Source of the DNA: Corythucha ciliata
Lineage: Eukaryota; Arthropoda; Insecta; Hemiptera; Tingidae
DNA: 64,000 bases
Assembly: GCA_038030265.1 (NCBI GenBank)
Contig: CM075940.1
Coordinates: 28,496,940 to 28,560,939, forward strand
Reading direction: 5' to 3'
The notes under the pieces are model-generated. The model was not told where the DNA came from, searched no databases, and saw nothing but the letters and a program-made list of their open reading frames with translations. The translations under genes and the position numbers were made by a program. The number at the start of each line of letters is the position of its first letter. The first letter of the stretch is position 1. Shown piece after piece: positions 21,441 to 35,090 of the stretch.

Positions 21441-24400
21441 CAGAAATTAGGGTTGGAAGGGTTGAGAGGAGTAAAATCCGCATATTCTAGCCGTCAATGT
21501 AGCCATGACCATAACACGGTAAGGGTAACATGGAATTACGCTTGGCTGTGTAATCTTGCTTGGGTGTCGGCGTTGGCGATGAAGGATGTTGGAGGGGGGA
21601 TCTTGCCCCATCTCCGGAATGCCCACTGAACGATAGAGATACAGAGCCGAGTCTGTGAGTCCACAGTTTTCTTGTCTCTTGGCCCAGTGTCGCAATTGGC
21701 CAACCCAAAAGAAGGCATGTGCATAGTGGAAAGGTTGGGAGTCTACACAAGCGTTGATGTGAGTGTGAGTGACTCAAACTCTGAAAGGTGTGACGGCAAT
21801 GGAGACTCATTCAAGCAGAGAGAAACTCTTATGCGCACAATATATTATCTTATAACATCTTATAACACAAATAAAACACAAATATTTCAAAGGCACACCC
21901 CTCGTTACCCCCCCCCCTCACATTGGCAACCCTGCGTATATAATCGTATAGCAATCATTAAAACTAATGGGTAGAATAATTTATGTGCCCTTTATGGAAC
22001 TAATTCAATTAAAACTATAAATGAATTCCGAAAATCATTATGCATTCATAATTATTTTCATTTTTTTAGCATGAATCGTAATGGTTTAAATATTTATTTG
22101 TGTAAATGATGAAGGAATGGAATAAAATTACAAGCAGAATCAGTGAAAATTCAACGGATAAAAAGGGGGGAACAGAGTGTTTGCCGCTCGAAAGAAGATT
22201 TAAGCCCTCGCGAATTGATTTCTACACTGGAATCATTGTTGACGATTGAAAACTGATTGACCGAGAAGAGTCTTTAACACTGTCCACGATTCATATGCTT
22301 GAAGGGAAATGTGATTCCGTGCTTATAAGCCTCTGAGTGAACAATGAAGGGTATTAGAGAAACAACAGACAAAAGGGCAGTGTATGCATGCTTGCATTAT
22401 GTGCTTTAGTCCCAACGTTATCATAAGGTTCTATAAAAAATGCATATCTCAAACTAATCCTTTTGTTATTCAAATTTTAACGCGTGCAACATTTCTAGGC
22501 GGTGAATAAGGGAAGAATCTCTGTAATTTATTGCCTAGTCTGTAACTAAACGCTTTGAGTGTGGACTACATGGAGCGCGGGAAGAAAATAAATAGCCGTG
22601 ATTAAACCCAGCCATTTTCACGTTTTCTTTGAATGAAATAAGAAGGAATAAAAAGTTCCGGTTTTTCTTTCACAGAATAAATCATATTGAAGTTTTTGTG
22701 GTCGTATATTTTAGGCAGGATTCAATTAGTGTTTTAAGGACTTGCGTATAAATTAATGCTACATTAATGCCTAACCTATTTTTACACGCTGTCTCTGTAT
22801 CTTTTCTAGAGGGAAATGGAGACGCGCCGAAACTTCGTTCCTCTGTAAGGTGAAAACCAAGAGCTCACTAATAATTATAACATTCTTGTTCACCAGGTCA
22901 ACTATAAAAGAAACGTCAATTAAATTCTGCAATCGTTAGGTTTTTCTCCTCTCCGAGTTATTATTTTTTACCTCTTCGTTACTTTTATTCGCTAGTCTCT
23001 ATGTAAACTATTCCAGATTTTCTCTTTCTCTTCTAATCTAACGTTTATTTAAACTAATGGCCGAAGTTGGCATTGCATTTCTCTCTTTAATGGCTCTCAA
23101 GAGCATTCCGCCTCCTCAACTACTTGACCAAATCGCAAAGATTGTTTCTGGTGTCTTTGTTTAAAGACCTATTATTTTAAAGCGAAGAAAAGAGAAAAGA
23201 GGCGGAACTATTCAAATTGTAGAGTTCAAGTGCATAGAACCCTAGAACTCAAGTACCCCCCTCCCCCATCTTTCACCAAATACGCAATCTCCGGAATTCT
23301 AAAAATGAAAACGCCGCTGTAGTTTCAAAACTGTCACGAGGCAATCCGTTCCACACACCCCTAATCCTCTAAATGACATTTTAAGAATGAACTAAGCCGG
23401 CTCAGCTTTGAGAAGAGATCGATATTTTTTTGCCACCTGAGCCAGTATAATAGATTTTAATAAAACTTCCAGTATAAGTCACTCATAATTACTGGCTTGG
23501 TACCTGTTCGCGGACAATTTATATTTGCAGTGAGATTCAGGCTCATTTTGTCTAATTCAACTTTCTTCTAAAATATTACGCCTTTTTGAGACAATTTCTA
23601 ACTAGATGCTATTAATATTCTTCATTTCTAGCTTCCTTACCTCGAGTTCTTCTGGGAAATTAATAACGCAATATTCTTTGATAAATGAGTCTGTCTTTAG
23701 GTTCCAGTTCTGTTGGGGGACGGGGGAAGCGAATCTGTGATTTGTCTGTTAAAATTGTATGCGTCCACAAAAATTCTAAGGGAAAGACAGATGGCACGAA
23801 GATCCTCGAAAGTCGAAGTACAAAGTTCCACCAACCGGAGCCAAACCCTCTGCGGGGGAACCCTCAAAAATGCAGCTGAGAATATTAGAAAAAACCGCTC
23901 TCCATTTGGGATAAAACTGTAATTCGAGGCAAAGAAACTGGGCAAGAATAAGAAACTTATAGCTACCTCTATTTAAATAATTGACACCCTGACTGTATGG
24001 CTACGCAACTGAAAATTGTGGGACACAACGCGTTGGTTCGTCTAGAAACCCTAAAAATCCTTAACAGTGAAAGTGCGCCAAGGGAAAGCCAATTTTTCAA
24101 CATAAAGTCACTACAGGAGGCTGAAATCCCATCTATACCCCAAACCTATGCCAAGCGACCCCAGTTCTGCCGATAGGCCTCTACAAGAGTCGTCCAATTG
24201 TGATAAATGATTCTAGAAAGGGAGCAGTTTTTGTAGAGATGGGGTAGCCTCAACTACCCCATTAGCGAGTACTCCCCTCCTAGCACGTCTTGCACAACAC
24301 TAAGACAACAATCTGTTCTAGTAATACTGATCTCATACAGCGCCCTTTATTTACTTCTAGGTTTTTCAGAGGCATAATAAAATCCTTTCACGCTTCTAAT

Positions 24401-27400
24401 TTTCTTTGCTTTATTTATGTTCCCTCTCACCCTCTTGGGCTCATGAAAACCGTGAGCTCCAGACAAAATACGCTGGGAAAAAGTGAATACAAAAGAGAGG
24501 CGGAAACACACAACTTTCTCGTAAGAAATCACATATGGGGGATCTAGTTTACGACAGAAAGACATCTGATTGTATCTACCTCTTGTCTGAGATTTATACT
24601 TCATACTCTCATGCTCCCACTTCTCCACCCATAACATTTCTTCGGTTACTTTTCTAAAGACTCGCAGTATTTTTTTCTTCTTCTTCTTTTCTGCGCTCGC
24701 AAAAAATAAGGCGAAAAAGTCAAGGCTACGGTGAGAAATTGGAAGCCTTAAGAACTCCCCTGGAATGAAAATTCTAAGTATCTACCTACCCGTGAACAAC
24801 TTTTTTTTTATCATTAGGGAGTAGCTGAAGGATATTAGGATGAAAACGTGTTATTCATAGTGGTTTATTATTAACGAAAGATGATTGATACATCGAACAC
24901 GTGCTGTGTGGGTGCCCCCATTTAATGTTATTTTGTTCGTAAAAATGTTCCTTCCTCTCGTGAAAGGTTTTACACTGTTTCCGCCACAAAATAATTGTAC
25001 TACTATAAAATGTATCCAAAATAAGAACGGTCAACTTGACATTTCACCCAAAAGAATTTTAGGTGTAAACAACGCATCTCTTATCCTGATTTTTAGCCCA
25101 AACGTTTTAGGTTTGATTATGACCCGCTTGGGTTGACACCGTATCCCAACTCCTACTATCTTTTCTCCCATAGGATAACAGGAGAACATCAAAAATAATT
25201 TCGTGTTGCGTAGGAGAGTCCATTGTACTATGCCAGCCGTTACGTCTACCGCCGTAAAATCAGGTAGCAGTGTTTTCACCAGGGAATATAATTATAACCA
25301 TGCCGATTAATAAATGAATTTTGTATGAATAAAGTACACTTTATTTCTTAGTTGTACTTTTATAAAAAGAGTGCTTCATGCACCATTATGTAATATCCTA
25401 CATCTTATTATATTTTACACCAATAGAGCTAAAATGGGCCTCCCGTCAAACTCATTAATAAATAGTTATTAATGTATTGCAAGGTCTTGCTTTTCAGCCC
25501 ACGCTAAATTATTTCGAGCTTCCCCGGTCAGTTCAATAATTCCACAGCCCTTACCCTGGTGTGAAAAATGTCTCTACTGTCACCCCCTATCAAATTGATG
25601 GCTGGAAGCCCAGGTTCTTTGAATTCAGAGACACATTTTGTCGATACAGGGAAGTGTTTTTCTGTTTCGAGAGCGATTTGTCTTACACTCTAGGCAAGGG
25701 CGTAGCCAGCCCTTTACTCAGTTGCACAATAGTGGTGTGGAATAGTCGGTAAAATTACCGGGTTTTGAACCGAAAATAGGAATTCATTGTGTAAACTCCA
25801 AGCGAAAAAATTGACTGCTTGTGGCCCGAAAATTCAGATTCGAGGAACCACGTGAAAGTTTCCAGGCTTAACTTCAGTTTTTGGTGAAAAACGGTATATT
25901 CGGCGATTTCATAATTCACCGGATCATAATTTTCCGGATCTCTGGAAAACTAAAGTCTGTGGGTACCTTTCCGTTTTTAGTGCATTTCATTCTGAAAATG
26001 CACTATTGGTCTCGTCCTCGTCGTGATGGTGGCAAACATGGGTTATGTCATGTTTTTTTCATGTTTCAGTGCAGTTTTTTCAAATGTAAAAATAGCGTTG
26101 AACTTCACTAGTTCATCTTAGCGCTCTAAAATTCGACTCAATAATTTAATTTAACAAAAGCCCTGGGTTCCATTGAGATTTATCGAAAACTTTGAGATTG
26201 GGGGGGGGGGGTAAATGGGGGATGAAATTTCAAAAAAATCGCTTAAATTCACACGTTTATTATAAAATACACTGCACAAAATTTAACAAAGCATTTGGAA
26301 AACTACCGAAACTTTTCGACATTTTTGAAGAGAGGGTGGTGAAAAAAGAGGAAGAAGTTCGGCTTAATGAAACAAATTATGGTATCAAAATTATTACTTC
26401 TGGGACGGCTTAGGGTATCCGTATACGAATGCACTCTTTCCGACCGCCAGCTGCCGGAGCGAATTTTTTTTTCCTATGTGTTCCTGTCGTTTTGTGCAAT
26501 AAAATCACGTTCAGGAAGATCTGTTGGTAAACTTAGAACTTTATAATTTATTTCTAGAGCTTATTTATTATTTTTAGAGAATGTGAAAGATGGTACGGTC
26601 GCCCAGCCATTTAGCCATGTTCTTTGTCTCCCATCGGCACACAGTCCATTTTTAAACCCAGGAGATACTTTTAAGCGTCTAAACACAATAAAAAATAAAT
26701 GCGTTGCTTCAGTCTAATGGATAGCTACCCACAAAATATGCTTTGCCAAAAGTTCAACTACAGCGCTGTCTGAATTATAACTAGGGCGAATAGTTTCCTT
26801 GTCGCGGGGGGGGGGGGGGGTCATCACGATAACGTCGTTACGACAAACCTGGGAAGTTTATATACGGGGGACCTTTTTATAGAAACAAAATAAATGTATC
26901 GTTTTCAATAATGCAGCCCCGTAATAAACACGGATTGGGGGGGGGGGGGACTTCGGCATTTAAATAACAAAAACCCCACGAATATCGTGGGAAAAATATC
27001 CTTTCTGTGGTGATTATAGTCACTTTCTTAGGTGCATATTAAGACCCATTTACGGGATTCTGTGGGGAAATAATCTTTTTGGTTTTGGATAGTCTGTTGT
27101 TTGGGCTAATTTGCCAATTTTTAACCGAAAATTTCCAACTTTGTGTGGTTAAAACGACAACTTCCTGACAAGATAACCAGTTTCAGCTTATTAATTGTCC
27201 GTATTTTAAAATTTCAGCCACGTACTCCGGTTGGTTTAATGGTTTTCTGGAAGAATACAAATAGCCAATTCTTGTGGCAAAACCCCAGTGAACCTAAACT
27301 TACGAATTTTTGGTGACAGTAGAGGATAACTCACAATGTCGTCACATTTTATAGTGTCATTTCTGTCATTCGCATGAGTGAAGGTAGGCATTTGACGAAT

Positions 27401-30400
27401 AAAAATGTTGTGATCCTCTGTAGGATTCTTACATTTAGATGGAATGTAGGGGCCGGCAACTGTCCCCTACGGTTTCGCTTTCGAGTCTAAGGGAGAAAAG
27501 GGGTGAAAGCCAAATCAATCTTCAAAGTCATAGAAAACGCCGAGAAACGTGGCACTTTTAAATGCTGAGGCGAAAAATCGTTGCCATCGTTTAAAAAATA
27601 ATCACCGAACCCGGTCAAAAATTAATAAAAATCAATTTTGGGGGACTTTACCTATTAGGTATAGTTTTGACCGCGTTCAATTATTATTTTATTGACTTCT
27701 TATAATAAGCCTTTTAATGTTTTTCTTTGTAGATTTTAATTTATTAGAATAATATATGTTTTTAAAGAAAAGCGCTGAATACCGCGAAAAAGATTTGCTT
27801 CGTGAAATCGAAACGATGGCCTGGCTGAAAAATAATTATTTTCAACTGTGGTCGGCTCACTTTTCACCGTTATTATTTTCAATTAAAACAATTTATTTCT
27901 ACTTTTTGGATCATAATGAGAAATGAAGGCTAAATGCGCCCTCAACACTAGTCTTCATTGCAACCAATCATTTCTCCCGTCGAAAGGCGAAAAAGCAAAA
28001 GCAGGAAGGGTTTAGAGGGGGGGGGGGAGAAATCTTGGTTGCCGAGTAATAAAGTGTGGTAGGCAGTAAACAAAACGGACCTTTTACAGGTCTCCCTTCT
28101 ACGTTCAACCCTTCTTTAATCACCAGCCTCTCCTCTCACAGTTTACCCTTGGCAAACATCTTGCCCTCCACATCTTTACCTCCTTTTTATAAATTACCTA
28201 TTGTTTTGTCTTGCCCGACAAATGCTTTTAACCTTTTATTTTATATGTTATGTAAGCTCTAATGTTAAGCGGGAGTTAATTTGACATTGGCTCAAGGTTT
28301 TTTTTAAACACAGACAGACAAATTATTCAACTATTGAAAAATTAGTGAGTGAGAGGGGGAGCGGACCGGAAGGATTTCACCTGCTTTATGTTTCCTATTA
28401 GACTTGACGCAAGCTGTTCCTTTCCGCTCATTATAGTTAAAGCTTTCTTAACTGTGGCTGAAGTTCAATTGAGCTAATCTTTCTATATGCTCCTTTTTGA
28501 GGGTCTCCTGTCATAAGGAAGCCTCATATTTTGAAAAAAAAAAGAACGCAATTAATCCTTTAATACGATTTGTCGACGCATTTGACATGTTGGGTTTTCT
28601 CCCAAATAAAGTTTTGAAACGAAATACAAATCCATACATACCTCCGTTCAGTATCTTAATAATATTTGCTGTGTGCAACGGGGAATAACAAAAGGAGATC
28701 AAGGAGATAGACAGAGTATGAAAGAGGGAGACAGACAGACAGTCGGAGTACAAAACCATTGAGAGAGAAAAAAAAAACACTCAGGGGAATTTTCAGAACA
28801 TTAATTATAAAGAACAAGAGTTAAGCCAATTCTCGGTGGGGGGCTTGACTTGTATGAAATTCGCCAAACATTACCTTCCATTTATCAAACACCGTGCCAT
28901 GCTCGCGCTCAATTATTATCTTCGTACTTTTTATAAATATAAAGCTCCCCCCCCCCCCACAACGAAAAGCAACTCAAAAAGAGAATATGAGCACAGTTCT
29001 CTGACTAACGAATTGACTTTTTTTTCGCTCTACTACCATTTTCAGTAGACTGAAAATTCGGAGTTTTATCCTACGCAACAAATTTATCATAGCAACTTTT
29101 AAAAAAGAGGTTATAACAGTTGTGCCAATAATTGGGATGCATTCTGAATTATTTCCGGCCGTCCAAACTATTTTGCCGATTTCACTACTTACGTTACATT
29201 CGACACCCCCGCCCCCCCCGCACGCGCACAACCACCAATTGACGCATTTAAAAAAAATATAGTGAGGGGAAATTCACCCCCCCCCCACCCACCTGCCAAA
29301 CAACTAGCAATTGGTGATGATTGAGAGAGGTTGCAGAGTTCAAACCATGCTGGCATCAATTATTCGTGAACATGAAAACGTTATTAAATCAATCAACGTC
29401 ATTAAAACGACGAACTGTCGAAAGAAACCCCCTCTAAACAGTGCCGTAGATGTGATCCGTTCCGTTGTAAAGTTTTCGAGAGTGGCCACCAGCTTGTAGC
29501 ACTTCTTGGGAGTTTGAGAGCCTTTGAAAAATCCATGTTATTTCTGAAATGTACCTGAAGTCTCTTGCCTTTTTCCGTACCAATAAAGTGGGTTTGTCCT
29601 AACGCAAAGTGCAAGGTGGACCCCAAACGACGAGGTTCTGGAATATTGTGATGTTTCGGAGCCTATAAAAATGAATCTGGAATACAAACAAGAACTGCCT
29701 GAAAAAAAAAATGTAACATAATTCACTTAAAAATAACTTTAATAGTATTGAAAATAGAGGAATGGAATTACATAAAAATACTTGAATTATCGGCTCAGTC
29801 GCAGTCGAAGACAAAGGTGTCTCACGGTTTGGTGTTATTCGTTCATTCCTGTCATTTCTGCAAATTCATTGCATGAACGAAAAATGACTCAGGGCTATTT
29901 AATTTTAGAGCGACATTTCTATAGGAAATTATTATTATTGTACCTCCTCGAGTGTAATCCATGTCGGTGAAGTCACTTCAGGGAAGGGTGTCGCTCTGTC
30001 TGTTCTCTTATTTTCTCTCGTATTTGAATTTGAACAGAACTCTTGAGATTCAGTCACCAACAATTATTTAAAATGAGCCGAATCGATGATTGGTACAAAG
30101 TCTCAAAGCTGTTGATAAGTAGGTACTGATGACATCAATTTTGTCCATATAGCTTTAATTTAAAAATGACGTACCTTGGTGGCATCCGGGCGGCAAGAAT
30201 TAGAGTTCGATGCTGTTTTGTGTTTTCATCGCACTGCCGAAACAAATGTACACTAGCACAACGGGCCTACGTAGCTGAGTCTGAGTTGACCGTTGACTCC
30301 CACTCCCACCCATCACACGCTCGCTTTCTCGTCCTTGAAGTCCCAAACGGTTTCTTTTGCCTCCGTCACCATAGAGACGCGTAAAAAGGCGGGCTACCTA

Positions 30401-31113
30401 TCCTTCTCATCACAGAATATTCTTCCTCTTGACATCTATCCCTCTTTATAATATATTATAATTCTAATATAATTATTCTATTATAATATATAGAATTAAT
30501 ACATAATACTGTTATTAATTCGCATGGGCGAAAAAGTGGAAAATTCCGCGTACTCAATATTCATAGTTTTCTTGAACTTTGCCATCCAATGCAATGTAGA
30601 AGAGGAATAACGTAATTTCTTTGTGATTTCAGTAATTATTAGAGACTTTTAACAACACCACCGCTAACGCTAACGCAAAATATAAATCAGTCGTTGCTTG
30701 GTTACGAAACATTTGATTGGATGAAACTGGAAAATAAAGTTTCCGGAGGATTTAACGGGAGAGTGCTAAAACTCACTATTATTTTTTTGTTTAAGTTTTG
30801 GCCTCACATACAAGTAAATAAAATAAAATACATATTATCATGTACTTGTAACAATGAGAGTGCAACGTCGTTGAACCGAAAATTTCTATCCAGCAGGAAT
30901 CTTACAGCATTGTATCAGACACTTTGGCGGATATGTTTCAGCAAAATAAGACAGTTATCACTCTTTGCATTATATCAGCAATGAAACACAATATTGCAAT
31001 TGCAATCATTTTCCGTCGTGCTTCTGAATCATTTCAGAAATGCTCCGAAACAATGAAATGCTTAAATCGTTCGCTTTAGAGATCCGCGACAAAATAACCT
31101 AGAACCTTCGCGA
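21441..31113. other. Long intergenic stretch without a recognisable gene
   Basis: No open frame here shows a domain or a convincing series of splice-linked exons. The stretch contains poly-G/poly-C tracts (near 21908, 26201, 26806, 26938, 28016, 28948, 29206 and 29279), a hAT-type terminus (CAAGGGCGTAGCCAGC at 25695), the second copy of a dispersed repeat (25974-26073) and an AT-rich palindromic patch at 30435-30505. Regulatory elements or non-coding RNA genes cannot be excluded by eye. Confidence 0.45.
25974..26073 (+). repeat. Dispersed repeat copy 2 (shared with 14073-14172)
   Basis: It shares ordered blocks with 14073-14172. Within it AGTGCATTT at 25979 and AAATGCACT at 25995 form a perfect 9-bp hairpin stem with a short loop, which the other copy has partly lost. 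Confidence 0.5.
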
Positions 31114-31320
31114 CTATATAGAACATTTTGCGATCGGACGGTAATTAAGTGCGTCAGTCTTCTGTCCTTTTTTGTAGACGGGAACAAGAAAAGACTTCTT
31201 CCAGCGTGGGGGGAAGATACCTTGCTTTAGAGATCTGTTAAACAAAGGCCAGCTCAAGGATTCAGATTTTTCAGGTAAACCTCAGGCAGTCCGCCATTAG
31301 GACACAGCAAGAGCCCGTCC
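31114..31320 (-). pseudogene. Non-LTR reverse transcriptase fragment
   Basis: On the minus strand the frame reads SWPLFNRSLKQGIFPPRW, KKSFLVPVYKKG and ALNYRPIAKCS, ending in a stop at 31114. This is the block before RT motif 1 in LINE-type reverse transcriptases (consensus P..WK.....P..K.G, then YRPI). An upstream piece in another frame (CPNGGLPEVYLKNLN) extends it to about 31320. It is a short decayed relic. Confidence 0.72.
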
Positions 31321-31534
31321 CTAAGACGACGAACCCTACATTAAACCTCTTCAACCAATATTGAAGGACAGGAAAGGTCAACAACGTCACCAGGAACATC
31401 TGAGGACGCTCGACGCTGTCGATAAACGGACCAGAAAAATTTCGTATCATCACATGACTTAACCTCAGTGAAACGAGCAAACCTCCCGTAACACTAAACT
31501 GTTTACGGCGAACTATTTAAGCGAAGCAAAACTG

Positions 31535-31773
31535 TTTACGGTTATGTGACGTCACATTAGCGTAACCGGGTGTGCCGGTGGGAATTGAGTTATTGCAATT
31601 AAGAGTGGCACTTAAATATGAACATATGATATGGCATAGAAGTATTTAACCGTTTGAAAGGAATTCATGAAATACTCTCTCCATACTGTTGTATAGGTGT
31701 TTAAACGTGTCTGGTTAACGTTTGAACTCCAAATTGAACTTTTACGCTTATCGTGAGGTCACATAACCGTTAA
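31535..31773. mobile_element. MITE-like inverted repeat element
   Basis: TTTACGGTTATGTGACGTCAC (31535-31555, continuing to 31562) and the inverted copy at 31745-31773 (GAGGTCACATAACCGTTAA) are reverse complements with a few mismatches, about 180 bp apart. The left arm contains a perfect TGTGACGTCACA palindrome. There is no open frame inside. No target duplication was identified, so the ends may extend further. Confidence 0.45.
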
Positions 31774-32640
31774 CCGTCAACGCTTATGCAATAACTCCCT
31801 ATTATTTGTCAATACCAACCGGTAATTAACGTCAACAAACTGCCGTTTTGCTGAATGATGATATAATCAACAACAATAAGCCTGTTAATAATATTATTAG
31901 TTTTTGAGTCATACAGAGCCCAGAAACGAACAAGTAGAAGAAGCAATAAGCCAAAACCCTAAGAAAAAAAAAAATATTAATAGCCTGTTAATGTTGATAA
32001 CCAATCGCAAATTCCCAACAATAACCGGTATGAAATATGAAACACATTACTTTGGGTTATTTCGGGTTTCGTGAATAACCGGTTAATGACGTGAATGATC
32101 AACAATTTAGTTAATTGTCGATATAATACCAGGTTATTGTCATCAATCATCAATAACCGATTTACATCATAACCTAACATAATAATGCACTGATGTATAG
32201 GGTAGGGCTTATAAGGGGCTTGAGCAGCCCTCTTTAGGGCATGCGTTCAAGCAAGTCCGGGAATCACCTTGAGGAGCCGCTCGGGATTTGTCTTAAATAA
32301 CAGTATCCAACCGGTAATAAATCGAAAGATCCCCGCAATAATGTATCCAGTTCCAAAGCAGGTAATTTGAAAACAATAAAAGCTTATGGCTGTTCAGCTA
32401 TACATGAGGCATTTGACGACGAACCAGATTATGTATTTTTTGTATGTTTCTGAGTCTGTTTCTGTTTGTTATGGAATCTGTTTTTCATGGAACAACTTGA
32501 ATTTAAGCCCTAAAAACCAATCATCAGCTCTTTAAAAGACATATTAGCTAGCACCTCTCCCCGCTTCACCAAGTTCCACATCCACACCTCCAGGAGCTAC
32601 CATTTTACCGTATTTCCACGCAGTACACCAGTTTACGGAG
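31774..32640. other. Non-coding stretch upstream of the LINE
   Basis: Rich in short GGTTAT and AACCGG motifs in both orientations at 31780-32170. A compact imperfect hairpin lies at 32218-32252 (GCTTGA..AGCCCT and AGGGCA..TCAAGC arms). No gene was recognised. Confidence 0.4.
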
Positions 32641-32979
32641 CACAGAAATTGTCTATTCCCGGCAATGTTGAATATTTTTCTAGTAGAATTAATACTTTAG
32701 TGAAAGAATGTTCTTTTGTTACGCAGGTTAAGGTTAACAGTAAAACTAAGAAACTAAAATCCTGGATAACTAGGGGAATTGTGTGTTCCATTCGTAATAG
32801 AGATAATTTGTTTAAAAGAATTAAGAAAAGTCCCTCTAATGAGAAGTTGGCAACATGTTATAGAAAATATCGCAAAATTTGAACAATTTAGTTAAATGTG
32901 CTAAAATATCCTATTATAAGAGTCTTATAGATGATGCGGATCTCGATGTTGGCAAAACGTGATCTATAATTAACAAGCC

Positions 32980-34191
32980 ATGGGTGTTAAAAGGGTTTCC
33001 ACGAATGTTGGTTCCATTGTAAATGCTAAGGGTGAACTTGTCTTGAATGACCTGGATATCGCGTCTGAATTTAATGAACATTTTGCTAGTGTAGGTGTTA
33101 ATATTAGGAATTCCATTCAACATACTAGGAGTTTCACTCATGGTGATAGTTTTGTATTTGGTCGTTCAGTTGCGGGTTCTATATTTTTGGAACCTGTGTC
33201 TGAGAATGAGGTTTATTCAATGTTAAGTCAAATAAAAGAGAAGAATAGTTTCACGGAAGGTGAAGTTAGTAACGAGCTCCTCAGAGAGATTAAGAGTTAC
33301 ATTGTTATCCCAATAACCCATATATTCAATTTAGCCTTATCAACTGGGTGTTTCCCGAATGAGTACAAGAAGAGTTTGGTTATACCGCTGTTTAAGGGTG
33401 GAGATCGGAAAGTCATGTATAACTACAGGCCAATTTATTTGTGTTTAACTCTCTCGAAATTGTTGGAGAAGTGCATAAAGAAACGTATAGTGGCCTACTT
33501 AAATAAATATTCGCTCTTATCGGATAGGCAATATGGATTTCAAGCCGGATTGTCTACAGAGCATGCGCTGTTTGACGTGTCTAAATTTATCTGTGAAAAT
33601 TTAGATGCAGGAAGAGAAGTTATAGGTTTATTTTTGGACCTCAGAAAAGCATTTGATACCATCAGTCACGACGTGCTCCTACGTAAATTGGAATCCTTTG
33701 GTTTCCGAGGTGTGGCCTTAAATTTGTTGCAATCTTATATTTCTTATCGTAGTCAAAGGGTAAATATTAATTCCGCTATGAGTGATGAGATTGGTTTGAC
33801 CGCTGGTGTGCCACAAGGCTCCGTTCTTGGTCCCCTACTATTTATTTTGTATTATAACAACGTTTTTTCTTTAAATGTCACATCTGCGCCCTTTTGTTAT
33901 GCTGATGACACAGTATTCTTGTTATCTGGGTATGATTTGTCCACCTTATTGACGAATGTGAGAAATGATTTAATACACATTAAAAAATGGATGGACTCTA
34001 ACTTTTTGTCAATTAATTTTGATAAATCTTCGCTCTTAAGATTTGGTAACGCAATATCGCAGCCTATACCGTTAGAGGCGGTCGAAATTCATGCTCCTAC
34101 ATGTTCAAGTAGTATTGGTTTTTGCAGTTGCCCAAGGTTTGCATTGTGTTTGATTGTAGGCTTACGTTTCGAGAACATGTGCAGAACTTAG
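32980..34191 (+). pseudogene. Reverse transcriptase of the LINE
   Basis: A 403-codon open frame contains the LINE RT motifs in order: SLVIPLFKGGDRKVMYNYRP, LSDRQYGFQAGLSTEHAL, VIGLFLDLRKAFDTISHDVL (first catalytic Asp in FLDL), TAGVPQGSVLGPLLFILYYN and FCYADDTVFLLSG (YADD active site, complete). It then shifts frame at about 34135. The catalytic residues are all present, but the protein lacks its N-terminal endonuclease and normal C-terminus. The true start of the polyprotein was upstream and is lost. Confidence 0.9.
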
Positions 34192-34736
34192 TGGTTCGAG
34201 CAAGAAAGTTGTTTTTCAAATTTAGATTTTTGAGATGTATCTTGAACATTGAAACATTGAGGGGAGTTTACTATTCATAATGCCAATCTATTTTGTACTA
34301 CGGGATAACTTGTTGGGGTAGCACCTATAAGCAAATAATTAAGCGTCTCGTTGTAGCGCAAAAATCTCTTATTAAAATAATTCTTAGAAAATCGTTCAGA
34401 TACCCTTCGGTAAAGCTCTTTGAAGAATTTGGCGTGCCGACAATTGAAGAGCTTTTTTTGAAGTCCGTAATTTGCCACTTGTATAAACGTCGTTTTACAG
34501 ACAATAAGTTGGTGCATAGTCATTCAACTAGACTTGCCTCCTTAACGAATGTTCGTGTACCTATTCACCGTACTGCTTTATACTCAGGGCACGCACTTAT
34601 CGTTGGCTTAAAATTTGCCATCACGCACAAGTTCAACTTTGATTCGTTCAATTCCATCGGTGCAATGAAAAGACACCTGAATGAACTGATGACCGCCAAA
34701 AAGTTAGTTTTGGTGGGTCTTACTGGATGTCTGTGA
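34140..34736 (+). pseudogene. C-terminal segment of the LINE polyprotein
   Basis: After the frameshift the sense continues (FREHVQNLVVRARKLFFKFR), then from about 34290 LYYGITCWGSTYKQIIKRLV and QKSLIKIILRKSFRYPS. This is the conserved region after the RT thumb in Jockey/CR1-type elements (IWGS..Y, and QNRALRII). It ends near 34736 and is followed by a 3' UTR of about 330 bp. Confidence 0.75.
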
Positions 34737-35090
34737 TGATTTCTGTGATATTCTGAGATATTCATTGATGTTTGGCTACTATTTAATAATTTAATTTGAT
34801 TCATACTGTTGTTGGTTTATTTTGTTCTTGGTTGTAAAACAGTTTATATTATTTGTTGTCCCATTTTTTTCTTATTTATATTCATACTTAATGTTTTGGT
34901 AGGTAATACAGTTAAAATAGGAAAGCACGAATAAAATTGTGAATTACATAAGCTAGGTTGGCAATTCTGGCTCCAGCTCTCCACACGAGTTGCCTCTGGG
35001 GAGCTGGCATTTTTAGTGGATAGATAAACGATAGTATTGGTAGATTGGATCATAGTATGCATGATGCACATAATAAATAAATAAATAAAT

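Larger units (their letters stand above)
32641..35090 (+). mobile_element. 5'-truncated non-LTR retrotransposon (LINE, Jockey/CR1-like)
   Basis: The element begins inside the linker between endonuclease and RT (KLKSWITRGIVCSIRNRDNL). It runs through a nearly intact RT and a C-terminal segment, and ends in a short (AATA)n tail at 35071-35090. There are no long terminal repeats. The endonuclease is missing, the usual result of incomplete reverse transcription. A few frameshifts (near 32880, 34135 and 34270) show age. The clade is a guess from the RT motifs and the tail. Confidence 0.85.

Noticed and set aside
21487..21810. 107-codon minus-strand open frame rich in His, Ser and Pro
   Set aside because: No domain, no flanking exons, next to repeat DNA; not supported as a gene.
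23685..23945. Overlapping 60-80 codon frames on both strands
   Set aside because: Mutually overlapping, no motifs, typical of chance frames.
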